Assembly: GCF_019139535.1 (NCBI RefSeq)
Contig: NZ_CP077073.1
Location: forward strand, 4,926,501 to 4,990,500
Direction of reading: 5' to 3'
DNA from: Pseudomonas muyukensis
GTDB lineage: Bacteria > Pseudomonadota > Gammaproteobacteria > Pseudomonadales > Pseudomonadaceae
DNA length: 64,000 nt
Positions 20,186-29,048 of the stretch are shown here, piece after piece; positions within the stretch are counted from its first letter, which is position 1, and each line of letters opens with the position of its first letter. Under the pieces are notes generated by a model. That model was not told where the DNA came from and did not search any database. It saw nothing but the letters and a program-made list of their open reading frames with translations. A program made the translations under genes and the position numbers.

Positions 20186-20872
20186 ATGCTTCGCACCTCC
20201 CTGCGCTTCACCACCCTGTGCGCCGGCCTGCTGCTGTCAGCCAGCGCCCTGGCCCTGTCCCTTGGCGACCTGTCGCAAAGCGACGCCTCCGGCGGCCTGA
20301 AGGACGCCCTCACCCAAGGCGCGCAGATCGCCGTCAAGCAGCTGAGCACCCCGGGTGGTTTCAGCAACAACCCAGACGTGCGCATCGAACTGCCGGGCAA
20401 CCTGGGCAAGGCGGCCAAGGCGATGAAAATGTTCGGCAAGGGTGATCAGGTCGAAGCCCTGGAAACCAGCATGAACAAGGCCGCCGAGGCCGCTGTGCCG
20501 CAGGCCCAGGCGATCCTCGTGGATGCCGTGAAGAAGATGACCGTGACCGATGCCAAGGGCATCCTCAGCGGCGGCCAGGACTCGGCCACCCAGTACCTGA
20601 ACAAGAGCAGCCGCGAGCAGATCCGCGCCAAGTTCCTGCCGATCGTCAAGCAGGCCACCGACAAGGTCGGCCTGGCCCAGCAGTACAACAGCTTCGCCGG
20701 GCAGGCCAAGGGCCTGGGCCTGATCAAGGATGACGCCAACATCGAGAACTACGTGACCGAAAAGGCCCTGGATGGCCTGTTCGATATGATCGGCAAGCAG
20801 GAAGAGAACATCCGCCAGAACCCGGCCGGTGCCGCGACCAGCCTGGCCAAGAAGGTGTTCGGCGCGCTTTGA
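20186..20872 (+). CDS. DUF4197-family exported protein
   Basis: A 228-residue protein with a cleavable signal peptide (MLRTSLRFTTLCAGLLLSASALALS, cut near residue 23). The mature part is helical and alanine/lysine-rich: LSLGDLSQSDASGGLKDAL at the start and LPGNLGKAAKAMKMFGKGDQVEALETSMN in the middle, which match DUF4197. AAGGAA precedes the ATG. It probably shares a transcript with the YbaY-like gene. No biochemical function is known to me for this family. Confidence 0.85.
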   Translation: MLRTSLRFTTLCAGLLLSASALALSLGDLSQSDASGGLKDALTQGAQIAVKQLSTPGGFSNNPDVRIELPGNLGKAAKAMKMFGKGDQVEALETSMNKAAEAAVPQAQAILVDAVKKMTVTDAKGILSGGQDSATQYLNKSSREQIRAKFLPIVKQATDKVGLAQQYNSFAGQAKGLGLIKDDANIENYVTEKALDGLFDMIGKQEENIRQNPAGAATSLAKKVFGAL

Positions 20873-20892
20873 GCCGGCCCAGGTGACGCGAT

Positions 20893-20940
20893 CCCTGTAG
20901 GAGCCAGCCTTGCTGGCGAAAGGAGGGCACAGCCCTCCCC
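20893..20940. repeat. Single REP-like palindrome
   Basis: The stretch begins with CCTGTAGGAGCCAGCCTTGC, followed by TGGCGAAAGGAGGGC and ending in GCCCTCCCC: a GCCAGC..GCTGGC hairpin and a second GGAGGGC/GCCCTCC hairpin. It resembles Pseudomonas REP sequences and lies between the convergent DUF4197 and RND genes, where it may end transcripts. Confidence 0.7.
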
Positions 20941-20949
20941 TGCGGTTTT

Positions 20950-23900
20950 TCAGTCTTTCCTGACCCTGAACCACGCGGCATACAATGCCGGCAGGAACAA
21001 CAGGGTCAGCACCGTGGCCACGATCAACCCGCCCATGATCGCCACCGCCATCGGCCCATAGAACACGCTGCGCGACAACGGGATCATCGCCAGCACCGCC
21101 GCCAGCGCGGTCAGCACGATCGGCCGGAAGCGCCGCACCGTCGCCTCGATGATCGCCTGCCAGCGGTCCAGCCCCGCGGCGATATCCTGCTCGATCTGGT
21201 CGACCAAAATCACCGAGTTGCGCATGATCATCCCCGCCAGGGCGATGGTCCCGAGCATGGCGACGAAGCCGAACGGCTGGCGGAACACCAGCAGGAACAG
21301 GGTGACGCCGATCAGCCCCAGGGGCGCGGTGAGGAACACCATGAACATCCGCGAGAAGCTGCGCAGCTGGATCATCAGCAGGCTCAACACCACCACGATG
21401 AACAACGGCATGCCGGCGTTGACCGAGCGCTGGCCGCGCTCGGAGTCCTCGACCGTGCCGCCGACCTCCAGCAGGTAGCCGTCCGGCAGCTCGGCCTTGA
21501 CCTGTTGCAGGGTCGGCAGGATCTGCTTGACCAAGGTCACCGGTTGCTCCTTGTCGTAGATATCAGCCCGCACGGTGACCGTCGGCAAGCGGTTGCGGTG
21601 CCAGATGATGCCCTCCTCGAAGCCGTACTCCAGGGTCGCCACCTGCGACAGCGCCACGCTCTGGCCGTTGTCGGTGGGCAACGCCAGGCTGCCCAGGTTG
21701 CCCAGTTCGCGGCGCTCCTCGGGGGTACCACGCAAGAGGATCTCGATCAGCTCGTTGTCTTCGCGGTACTGGCTGACGCTGCTGCCGGTCAGCGAGCTTT
21801 GCAGGAAGCTCGACAGGTGCGCGGTGCTCACCCCCAGCGCGCGGGCGCGGTCCTGGTCGATGTCGAGGTACACCGCCTTGCTCGGCTCTTCCCAATCCAG
21901 GTGCACGTTGACCACATGCGGGTTCTCGCGCACCTTGGCCGCCACTTCCCGAGCCAGGGCGCGGACCTTCTCGATGTGCTCGCCGGTGACCCGGAACTGC
22001 ACCGGGTAGCCCACGGGCGGGCCGTTCTCCAGGCGCGTGACCCGCGAACGCAAGTCGGGGAACTGCTCGTCCAAGGTGGCGATCAGCCAACTGCGCAGGC
22101 GTTCGCGGTCTTCCAGCGACTTGGCCAGCACCACGAACTGGGCGAAGCTCGCCGCCGGCAGCTGCTGGTCCAGCGGCAGGTAGAAGCGCGGCGAACCGGT
22201 GCCGACATAGGCGACGTAGTTGTCGATGCCATCCTGCTGCTTGAGCATCGCTTCCAGCTGCTTGACCCGCTCGGCGGTGTTGTTCAGCGAGGCACCCTCG
22301 GCCAGCTTGAGGTCGACCATCAGCTCTGGGCGACCGGAGGCCGGGAAGAACTGCTGCGGCACGAAACGGAACAGCAGGATGCTGCCGACGAACGCGGCAA
22401 TGGTCAGCACGATCACGGTCTTGCGCCGGCGCACGCACCACTCCACCAGCCGCCGTACCCGCTGGTAGAACGGCGTGCCGTAGGGGTCGGGGGCATGCCC
22501 GCGGGCAGCGTGCAGCTTGGCCAGGTCCGGCAACAGGCGCTCACCCAGGTAGGGCACGAACACCACCGCGGCCACCCACGAGGTCAGCAGGGCGATGGTC
22601 ACCACCTGGAAGATCGAGCGGGTGTATTCACCGGTGCTCGAGGCGGCCGTGGCGATCGGCAGGAAGCCGGCGGCGGTGATCAGGGTGCCGGTGAGCATCG
22701 GGAAGGCCGTGCTGGTCCAGGCGTAGCTGGCCGCCTTGAGCCGGTCGTAGCCCTGCTCCATCTTGATTGCCATCATCTCCACCGCGATGATCGCGTCGTC
22801 CACCAGCAGCCCCAGCGCCAGCACCAGTGCGCCCAGGGAAATCTTGTGCAGGCCGATGCCGAAGTAGTGCATCGCGGCGAAGGTCATGGCCAGCACCAGC
22901 GGAATCGCCAGCGCCACCACCAGGCCGGTGCGCAAACCGAGGGAGAAGAAGCTCACCAGCAAGACAATGGCCAAGGCCTCGATCAGCACCTGGACGAACT
23001 CGCCGACCCCGGCCTTTACCGCTGCGGGCTGGTCGGACACCTTGCGCAGCTCCATCCCCGCCGGCAGGCTCTGGGCCAGGCGCGCGAACTCGCCTTCCAG
23101 GGCCTTGCCCAGCACCAGGATGTCGCCGCCGTCCTTCATCGACACGGCCAGGCCGATGGCGTCCTCGCCCATGAAGCGCATGCGCGGCGCGGGAGGGTCG
23201 TTGAAGCCGCGCTGCACCTCGGCGACATCGCCGATACGGAAGGTGCGGTCACCGACGCGAATGGGGAACTGGCGAATCTGCTCGACACTGTCGAAACGCC
23301 CGCTCACCCGCAGCTGCAGGCGCTCGCTGGGGGTCTCGAAGAAGCCTGCGGTACTCACCGCGTTCTGCTCGCGCAGGGCCTGCTGCACCGCGCTCAACGG
23401 CACGCCCAGGGTCGCCAGCTTGACGTTGGACAGCTCGATCCAGACTTTTTCGTCCTGCAGCCCGACCAGCTCGACCTTGCCCACGTCCTTGACCCGCTGC
23501 AACTGGATCTGGATGCGGTCGGCATAGTCCTTGAGCACCGCATAGTCGAAGCCGGCGCCGGTCAGGGCATAGATGTTGCCGAAGGTGGTGCCGAATTCGT
23601 CGTTGAAGAACGGCCCCTGAACCTCCGGCGGCAAGCTGTGCTTGATGTCGGCGACCTTCTTGCGGATCTGGTACCACAGTTCGGGAATGTCCTTGGAGTG
23701 CAGCGAGTCGCGGGCCATGAAGGTGACCTGGGACTCACCCGGCCGGGAGAACGAGACGATCTTCTCGTACTCGCCGGTTTCCATCAGTTTCTTCTCGATG
23801 CGCTCGGTGACCTGGCGCGACACCTCTTCGGCGGTCGCTCCCGGCCACAGGGTACGGATGACCATGGCCTTGAAGGTGAACGGCGGGTCCTCGCTCTGGC

Positions 23901-24003
23901 CGAGCTTGGTGTAGGACATGGCGCCGATCGCCGCCAGCAGGATCATCAGGAACAAGACGATCTGGCGATTGCGCAGCGCCCAGGCGGAAAGGTTGAAACC
24001 CAT
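20950..24003 (-). CDS. RND-family efflux transporter, inner-membrane pump
   Basis: A 1017-residue AcrB-like proton-driven exporter of the HAE1/RND class. An N-terminal helix (about 10-32) is followed by a large periplasmic loop, membrane helices 2-6 with the proton-relay aspartates in LVDDAIIAVEMM (near 400), a second periplasmic loop and helices 8-12 (ending FLPALYAAWF). The GLRTGLVVALAIPLV block is typical. It starts 6 bp after its adaptor gene, whose last codons contain the AAGGAG ribosome site. No outer-membrane channel gene is adjacent, so it probably uses a shared TolC-type channel. The substrate is unknown. Confidence 0.93.
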   Translation of the reverse strand: MGFNLSAWALRNRQIVLFLMILLAAIGAMSYTKLGQSEDPPFTFKAMVIRTLWPGATAEEVSRQVTERIEKKLMETGEYEKIVSFSRPGESQVTFMARDSLHSKDIPELWYQIRKKVADIKHSLPPEVQGPFFNDEFGTTFGNIYALTGAGFDYAVLKDYADRIQIQLQRVKDVGKVELVGLQDEKVWIELSNVKLATLGVPLSAVQQALREQNAVSTAGFFETPSERLQLRVSGRFDSVEQIRQFPIRVGDRTFRIGDVAEVQRGFNDPPAPRMRFMGEDAIGLAVSMKDGGDILVLGKALEGEFARLAQSLPAGMELRKVSDQPAAVKAGVGEFVQVLIEALAIVLLVSFFSLGLRTGLVVALAIPLVLAMTFAAMHYFGIGLHKISLGALVLALGLLVDDAIIAVEMMAIKMEQGYDRLKAASYAWTSTAFPMLTGTLITAAGFLPIATAASSTGEYTRSIFQVVTIALLTSWVAAVVFVPYLGERLLPDLAKLHAARGHAPDPYGTPFYQRVRRLVEWCVRRRKTVIVLTIAAFVGSILLFRFVPQQFFPASGRPELMVDLKLAEGASLNNTAERVKQLEAMLKQQDGIDNYVAYVGTGSPRFYLPLDQQLPAASFAQFVVLAKSLEDRERLRSWLIATLDEQFPDLRSRVTRLENGPPVGYPVQFRVTGEHIEKVRALAREVAAKVRENPHVVNVHLDWEEPSKAVYLDIDQDRARALGVSTAHLSSFLQSSLTGSSVSQYREDNELIEILLRGTPEERRELGNLGSLALPTDNGQSVALSQVATLEYGFEEGIIWHRNRLPTVTVRADIYDKEQPVTLVKQILPTLQQVKAELPDGYLLEVGGTVEDSERGQRSVNAGMPLFIVVVLSLLMIQLRSFSRMFMVFLTAPLGLIGVTLFLLVFRQPFGFVAMLGTIALAGMIMRNSVILVDQIEQDIAAGLDRWQAIIEATVRRFRPIVLTALAAVLAMIPLSRSVFYGPMAVAIMGGLIVATVLTLLFLPALYAAWFRVRKD

Positions 24004-24009
24004 CGGGAC

Positions 24010-25107
24010 TTACTCCTTGGCCGTCAGGTTCACGTCACGGTTGCTGCGGTCCACCGGGCGCACTTGCTGGCCTTCGCGCAGCACATGACCACCGGCGGCC
24101 ACCACCCAGTCACTGGCCTGCAGGCCCTCGAGCACCGGCACGCTGTCGGCGCCGTAAGCACCGAGGCGCACCTGGGCGCGCTCCAGGCGGTTGCCCTGGC
24201 CGACCCGCCAGACATACGCCTGGCCGGCCTCGGCAGTGACCGCCGACAATGGCACCGCCAGTGGCGCGCGCTCGCTGTGGGCGATGAACACCCGGGCGCT
24301 CTGGCCCAGCTCGGCCGGGGCACTGCTGGAGGCGAAGGCAATCCGCGCGGCGAAGGTGCGCGAGCGCGGATCAGCCGCCGGGGACAGTTCGCGAATGCGC
24401 CCTTCGAAGCGTTGATCCGGGTGTGACCACAGCTCGACGCTGACCGCCTGGCCCACGGCAAAGCGGGCGAACTGCTGTTCCGGCAGGCCGATGGCCACCT
24501 CGCGCTCGCCATCGGCGGCCAGGGTGAACACAGTCTGCCCGGCAGCGACCACCTGGCCCACTTCGACCTGGCGCTTGGCGATAACCCCGGCCTGGGGCGC
24601 GCGCAGCACGGCGTATTCGGCCTGGTTGCCAGCCACCTCGAACTCGGCCCTGGCTTGCTTGAGCCGCGCCTGGCCGGCACGGTAGAGGTTCTCGGCGTTG
24701 TCGAACTGGGAATGGCTGACCATCTGCCGCTCGAGCAGTTTCTGGTAGCGGTCGCGCTCGGCGCGCACCAGCGCCAGGTTGGCCTCGGCCGCAGCCAGTT
24801 GGGCGCGGTTGGCCTCCAGTTGCAGGCGCACATCCTGTGGGTCGAGCTCGGCCAGGGGCTGTTCGGCCTTGACCCGCTGCCCCTCCTCCACCAGGCGCTT
24901 GCTGACCTTGCCGCCAATGCGGAAGGCCAGTTCCGGCTCGAAGCGCGCCCGCACCTCGCCCGGATAACTGTCGGCGGACGCCCCGGCGGGCTGGGGCTGG
25001 ATCACCAGCGCCGGGCGCGGGGCCGCAGGAGGCGCGGCCTCCTGGCCGCAGGCGGTAAGCAGCACGATGGCAGCGGGCAGGGCGAGGGACAACGCACGAC
25101 GCAACAT
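24010..25107 (-). CDS. RND efflux periplasmic adaptor (membrane fusion protein) lipoprotein
   Basis: A 365-residue adaptor that links the RND pump to an outer-membrane channel. The signal peptide ends in the lipobox LLTAC (C20), so it should be lipid-anchored in the inner membrane. Then come a lipoyl half-motif (PGEVRARFEPELAFRIGGKV), an alpha-hairpin rich in A, E, R and L (about 85-150), the second lipoyl half (RAPQAGVIAKRQVEVGQVV) and a beta-barrel domain. It is first in a two-gene operon with the pump and is divergent from the tetR-type gene. Confidence 0.92.
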   Translation of the reverse strand: MLRRALSLALPAAIVLLTACGQEAAPPAAPRPALVIQPQPAGASADSYPGEVRARFEPELAFRIGGKVSKRLVEEGQRVKAEQPLAELDPQDVRLQLEANRAQLAAAEANLALVRAERDRYQKLLERQMVSHSQFDNAENLYRAGQARLKQARAEFEVAGNQAEYAVLRAPQAGVIAKRQVEVGQVVAAGQTVFTLAADGEREVAIGLPEQQFARFAVGQAVSVELWSHPDQRFEGRIRELSPAADPRSRTFAARIAFASSSAPAELGQSARVFIAHSERAPLAVPLSAVTAEAGQAYVWRVGQGNRLERAQVRLGAYGADSVPVLEGLQASDWVVAAGGHVLREGQQVRPVDRSNRDVNLTAKE

Positions 25108-25143
25108 GGGGGAGGACCTTTGGCAGAGGACGCATCGAATATT

Positions 25144-25159
25144 TATACTGGCCGGTATA
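25144..25159. promoter_or_regulatory. Candidate TetR operator in the pump/regulator intergenic region
   Basis: TATACTGGCCGGTATA is a 16-bp palindrome with one mismatched pair, 37 bp upstream of the adaptor ATG (reverse strand). Its AT-rich arms could also serve as -10 material for the efflux promoter. TetR-type repressors divergent from RND pumps commonly bind such sites, so this is the best operator candidate in the 183-bp gap. Binding is inferred. Confidence 0.5.
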
Positions 25160-25290
25160 TTAAGTCAGCGAAACGGGCCGGGGAAGCGGGTAGACAGGAG
25201 AAAACGTGCATTCGCCATGCGACGTACGCTACAGCCGGACAGCCCGCGACCCGGTAAGATGCTCACCTTTCCCAGCAGATACGGTTTCCA

Positions 25291-25920
25291 ATGTCCAACG
25301 ACGCACCCATCGGCCCAGGCCGGCCCAAGGACCTGGCCAAGCGCGAGGCCATCCTCGAAGCCGCCAAGTCGCTGTTCCTCAGCCTTGGCTATGCCAACAC
25401 CAGCATGGATGCGGTCGCTGCGGCGGCAGGTGTTTCAAAACTCACGGTCTACAGCCACTTCACCGACAAGCAGACGCTGTTCGGCGCGGCGGTCATGGCC
25501 ACCTGCCAGAACCAGTTGCCGGACCTGATGTTCGAGTACCCCGAAGGGGTGGCGGTGGAAGATGTGCTGCTGAACATCGCCCGTGGTTTCCAGGCCTTGA
25601 TCAGCAGTGACGAGGCGGTGAAGTTGAGCCGCCTGATCATTGCCCTGGGCAGCCAGGACCCCGGCTTCGGGCAGTATTTCTACGAGGCGGGGCCCAAGCG
25701 GGTGCTGGCGGGGATGGAGAGCTTGCTGCGCGGGGTGGACCAGCGTGGGTTGTTGCGCATCGACAATCCGTTGCAGGCGGCTGAGCATTTTTTCTGCCTG
25801 ATCAAGGGCGCACCGGACTATCGCTTGTTGATCGGCTATGCGCCAGCCTTGGTCGGGGACGAGGTCGAGGCGCATGTGCAGGAGGCTGTGGGCGTGTTTG
25901 TGCGGGCCTACCGGCAGTAG
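25291..25920 (+). CDS. TetR/AcrR-family transcriptional regulator
   Basis: A 209-residue repressor-type protein. The N-terminal HTH is plain: AKREAILEAAKSLFLSLGY, NTSMDAVAAAAGVSKLTVYS, HFTDKQTLFGAAV (residues about 14-62). The remaining helical domain would bind the inducer and form the dimer. It is divergent from the RND adaptor/pump operon with a palindrome in between, so local control of that pump is likely. The ligand cannot be read from sequence. Confidence 0.92.
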   Translation: MSNDAPIGPGRPKDLAKREAILEAAKSLFLSLGYANTSMDAVAAAAGVSKLTVYSHFTDKQTLFGAAVMATCQNQLPDLMFEYPEGVAVEDVLLNIARGFQALISSDEAVKLSRLIIALGSQDPGFGQYFYEAGPKRVLAGMESLLRGVDQRGLLRIDNPLQAAEHFFCLIKGAPDYRLLIGYAPALVGDEVEAHVQEAVGVFVRAYRQ

Positions 25921-25970
25921 GTGTTCGCCGGCACAGGCGCTGCCAGGCTATCGCTTGGCACCCGCCAGTG

Positions 25971-25999
25971 CTGATACGCAAACACCCAATCCGTATCAG
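25971..25999. repeat. Small inverted repeat at convergent 3' ends
   Basis: CTGATACG (25971-25978) pairs with CGTATCAG (25992-25999) across a 13-nt loop, and the right arm overlaps the rsmJ stop codon. It lies between convergent tetR-type and rsmJ genes. There is no T-run, so its role as a terminator is uncertain. Confidence 0.4.
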
Positions 26000-26778
26000 C
26001 CCTTCAACGCCTTCTTGGGGTAGATATCGTAGCGGCTCGATTTGCCCTCCAGGCTGTGGCTGGGCTTGGGCCCGGCAATGATCGGCGCCTTGCGCGGGCG
26101 CTTGACCACCACCCGGTGCGAGGCCAGCGCCAAGGCGGCCTCGAGCAACGCCGGCGCATCCAGGTCATCCCCGACCAGCGGCCGGAACACGCGCATTTCC
26201 TTTTTCACCAGCGCGCTCTTGTCGCGGTGCGGGAACATCGGGTCCAGGTAGACCACTTGCGGCGCCTCGCCTTCCCAGGTGCGCATGCGCTCGATGGCAT
26301 TGCCGGTCAGCAGGCGCATGCGCGCCACGATCGCGCCCACCTCTTCATTGCCCCGCGCCCGCGCCAGCCCGTCCTCCAACAGCGCAGCGACCAGCGGCTG
26401 GCGCTCGATCAGGGTCATCTGGCAGCCCAGGCTGGCCAGGACGAATGCATCCTTGCCCAAACCCGCCGTGGCATCGAGCACCTGTGGCCGCACGCCCTGG
26501 GCGATACCCACGGCCTTGGCGATCATCTGCCCATTGCCGCCCCCGTACAAGCGCCGGTGCGCCGCCTGGCCCTCGACGAAATCCACCCGCACCGGGCCCG
26601 GTGCCTGGGGGCCCAGTTGCTGGATCTGCAAACCCTCTCCCCCCACCTGCACGGCAAATTCCGCAGCCTCGTCCACCAGCGGCAACCCCAGGCGCTCAGC
26701 CCATGCCACGGCTTGCGCCTGGAATTGCGGGGCCAATGCCTCGACCCTGATACCCGTGCCCTGCTGTTGCTCTGCCAT
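25996..26778 (-). CDS. rsmJ: 16S rRNA (guanine-1516-N2)-methyltransferase
   Basis: SAM-dependent methyltransferase (YhiQ) for m2G1516 of 16S rRNA. It has 260 residues. The SAM motif [18 protein letters not shown] and the catalytic [13 protein letters not shown] are both clear. The C-terminus has the family's [13 protein letters not shown] and [14 protein letters not shown] 26778 ([10 protein letters not shown]) is chosen since upstream in-frame sequence is unlike the family. It is divergent from the hypothetical gene at 26877 and convergent with the TetR gene. Confidence 0.93.
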   Translation of the reverse strand: MAEQQQGTGIRVEALAPQFQAQAVAWAERLGLPLVDEAAEFAVQVGGEGLQIQQLGPQAPGPVRVDFVEGQAAHRRLYGGGNGQMIAKAVGIAQGVRPQVLDATAGLGKDAFVLASLGCQMTLIERQPLVAALLEDGLARARGNEEVGAIVARMRLLTGNAIERMRTWEGEAPQVVYLDPMFPHRDKSALVKKEMRVFRPLVGDDLDAPALLEAALALASHRVVVKRPRKAPIIAGPKPSHSLEGKSSRYDIYPKKALKG

Positions 26779-26876
26779 CCGATCCCGCACTCGCAAAAAA
26801 ATTAATGAAAACCCGGCCAACGCCGATACAAGCCATATTCCCGCTATTCTGCCAGAGCACAACGCGCGCGACTGCC

Positions 26877-27494
26877 ATGTCAGATACTCTTCCCATCGGC
26901 TTGACCTACCTGTCGCCCGTCGGCAACTACGGTCGGCAGAATACCCAGGCACTGGGTGGCGTCAGCCACCTGTGGCAGGATTTCTTCGCCCGCGCGATGG
27001 CCGAGCAGCAAGGCGAGGTCGACGGCACTGCCCAGGCCCTGGTGCAGTACGACAAGGAAAGCGGCGAACCCATCGGCGGCGCCCGCGCCCTGGCGCTGAT
27101 CGATGCCCAGCGTGGCCTGCCGGTACACGACCGCGAAGTCGCACCGCCCGAGCCGCTGTTCCTGCCCAAGGCCGAGCTGGAGGCGCGCTTTCTGCCGCCT
27201 GCCCCCGAGCCGTTCAGCACCGCCGAGTTGATCGAGCAGCAACGCCAGCTGGACATCAACAACAGCTGGCTGCGCCCGGTGGTGATGAACCAGGGCCAGC
27301 CTATCGCCGAGCCTGGCCCCGGTCCTTCGCCGCGCCCGCTGTTCCTGCCGATTGCCGAGTTCGAGATGAACCTGCTCGATCCGGCGCCCGAGCCGTTCGA
27401 CGACGCGACCCTGGCCCAGCAACAGAACGACCTGGAGTTCGATACTCACTGGGCACGCCCGGTGGTGCTGAACAATGTGCGCGTACACGCCTGA
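26877..27494 (+). CDS. Hypothetical protein with an internal duplication
   Basis: A 205-residue acidic, proline-rich soluble protein with no signal peptide or membrane segment. Residues about 91-140 and 152-201 are direct repeats: PLFLP-AE-E...L-PAPEPF then QQ..L then W-RPVV-N recurs in both. An N-terminal [15 protein letters not shown] segment stands alone. ATG 26877 is the nearest start to the compositionally typical part. I do not recognise the family; it may be Pseudomonas-specific. It is convergent with the extensin-like gene, 2 bp between stops. Confidence 0.7.
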   Translation: MSDTLPIGLTYLSPVGNYGRQNTQALGGVSHLWQDFFARAMAEQQGEVDGTAQALVQYDKESGEPIGGARALALIDAQRGLPVHDREVAPPEPLFLPKAELEARFLPPAPEPFSTAELIEQQRQLDINNSWLRPVVMNQGQPIAEPGPGPSPRPLFLPIAEFEMNLLDPAPEPFDDATLAQQQNDLEFDTHWARPVVLNNVRVHA

Positions 27495-27496
27495 GT

Positions 27497-28189
27497 TCAT
27501 CGGCAGATCTGCCAGAATCCCATGTCCAGGTGGAAGTGGTTGTGATGGGCGGCGTTATAGTCAGGCCCCAGCACAGTGCTGAAACTCTCGCAAGCCACCT
27601 GCTGCACCTCGCGCAGGAATTGCGCCTTTACCCCTTCCCCTTGCCAGTCCCGAGCCAGCAGGATGCGCTGGCCGTCCTTCAGGCGAAAACCACTGATATC
27701 CAGTGCATTGGCGGTGGCATGCTGGCTTGGACGCCCCTGTTTGCGATGGTAGACATTGCGGCAGGCGAAACTGCCAAGGTGATCGATCTGGGCCACCGGC
27801 TGCCCGAACGCACGCTGCGCCGCCGGTTGCAGCCCCTGCACCTCGAACAACGCATAGGCCACCGCCAGAGGGCAACTGGCCAGGAAACTGCTGCTCAAGC
27901 GCACACCGCCGCCCTCGATGCGCCAGACATTGCGCAATGGGCAGCTGGCATCGGCGGGGCTGTCCGCCTGCCTTCGATAGCGCAGGGACGAGGTTGCCAA
28001 CGCCCGGCGACACAGCTCGGGGTCATCGCGCAGGCGTGACAGCTTATAGGGCGTCAGCAGGTTCGGTGCCTGCCGCACATCCAGCACCGCCCAGGGGTTC
28101 CAGGTATCCGGCGGGCGCCAGCCCAGCAACTGCCAAGCCAGGCCTACCAGCAGGAGCAGGCCTCCCAGCAGCGCCAGGCTCAGGCGCAT
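27497..28189 (-). CDS. Extensin-like C-terminal domain protein (putative LAS-type peptidase)
   Basis: A 230-residue protein with one N-terminal membrane segment (about 4-22, LALLGGLLLLVGLAWQLL). The rest matches the bacterial extensin-like domain, related to D-Ala-D-Ala/LAS metallopeptidases: metal-type residues are in SQHATANALDISGF and in AAHHNHFHLDMG. Cysteine pairs (LCRRA, ASCPL, ACRN, ACES) suggest disulfides in the periplasm. It lies 6 bp downstream of the PEP-mutase-family gene, likely in one operon. Cell-wall cleavage is inferred, not shown. Confidence 0.8.
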   Translation of the reverse strand: MRLSLALLGGLLLLVGLAWQLLGWRPPDTWNPWAVLDVRQAPNLLTPYKLSRLRDDPELCRRALATSSLRYRRQADSPADASCPLRNVWRIEGGGVRLSSSFLASCPLAVAYALFEVQGLQPAAQRAFGQPVAQIDHLGSFACRNVYHRKQGRPSQHATANALDISGFRLKDGQRILLARDWQGEGVKAQFLREVQQVACESFSTVLGPDYNAAHHNHFHLDMGFWQICR

Positions 28190-28195
28190 GCGGCC

Positions 28196-29026
28196 TCAGC
28201 GGCGAAACAGTTGATTGAGCTGGGCAAAAGGCAGCGCCTGCTCACCATAAGTGAAAGTCCCCTGCTCCTGGATCTCCAGCGCTGCCCGCTGCAAGCCACC
28301 CAGCGCGGCACGGGCCAGTGACGAACCCACACTGATGCGCTTGACCCCAAGGTCCTGCAACTGGTTCACGCTCAACGGCACACCTGCCAGCCCCATCAAC
28401 ACGTTGACCGGCCTAGGCGCCACAGCCTGTACCACCGCACGGATCTCATCGACACTGCGCAACCCCGGCGCGTAGAGCACATCGGCCCCCGCCTCGGCAT
28501 AGGCCTGCAGCCGCTTGATGGTGTCGTCCAGGTCCAGGCGCCCATGCAGCAGGTTTTCCGCGCGGGCGCACAGGGTGAAGGGAAATGGCAGGCTGCGCGC
28601 TGCCTGGACCGCGGCACGCACCCGCGCCAGCGCCAGCTCGAAGTCGTAGATCGGTGCCGCGCCCTGGCCACTGGCATCCTCGATGGAGCCACCTACCAGA
28701 CCGGCCTCGGCCGCCCGCAGGATAGCCTGCCCGCAGTCCTCCGGCAGGTCGGCAAAACCGTTTTCCAGGTCTGCCGCCACCGGCAGCGGCGTGGCGTCGA
28801 CAATCGCCCTGGCGTTGTCCAGGGTCTCCTCCAGGGTCAACGCACCTTCGCCATCCGGCCGCCCCAGGCTGAAGGCCAGGCCCGCGCTGGTGCTGGCCAG
28901 CGCCTCGAAACCCAGGCTGGCCAGCAATCGCGCGGAACCGGCATCCCACGGATTGGCGATGACGAACGCGCCATCACGTTCATGCAGCGCCTTGAAGGCT
29001 TCGGCTCGCAGGGTTTGCACATCCAT
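28196..29026 (-). CDS. Isocitrate lyase/PEP mutase-family protein
   Basis: A 276-residue TIM-barrel protein of the ICL/PEPM superfamily. It has the usual FVIANPWDAGSARLLASLGF opening, AADLENGFAD (metal-binding acids), GGSIEDASG and ADVLYAPGLRSVDEI. It lacks the KKCGH signature of isocitrate lyase. Relatives include oxaloacetate decarboxylases and carboxyphosphonoenolpyruvate-type lyases, so the substrate is open. It lies 22 bp downstream of the DUF72 gene and just upstream of the extensin-like gene. Confidence 0.82.
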   Translation of the reverse strand: MDVQTLRAEAFKALHERDGAFVIANPWDAGSARLLASLGFEALASTSAGLAFSLGRPDGEGALTLEETLDNARAIVDATPLPVAADLENGFADLPEDCGQAILRAAEAGLVGGSIEDASGQGAAPIYDFELALARVRAAVQAARSLPFPFTLCARAENLLHGRLDLDDTIKRLQAYAEAGADVLYAPGLRSVDEIRAVVQAVAPRPVNVLMGLAGVPLSVNQLQDLGVKRISVGSSLARAALGGLQRAALEIQEQGTFTYGEQALPFAQLNQLFRR

Positions 29027-29048
29027 GGATCAACCTCTCGCTTTAAGG

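Noticed and set aside
21505..24426. A 973-codon open frame on the forward strand across the RND pump
   Set aside because: Low-complexity Q/H/R-rich product typical of antisense frames in high-GC DNA; the reverse strand encodes the pump.
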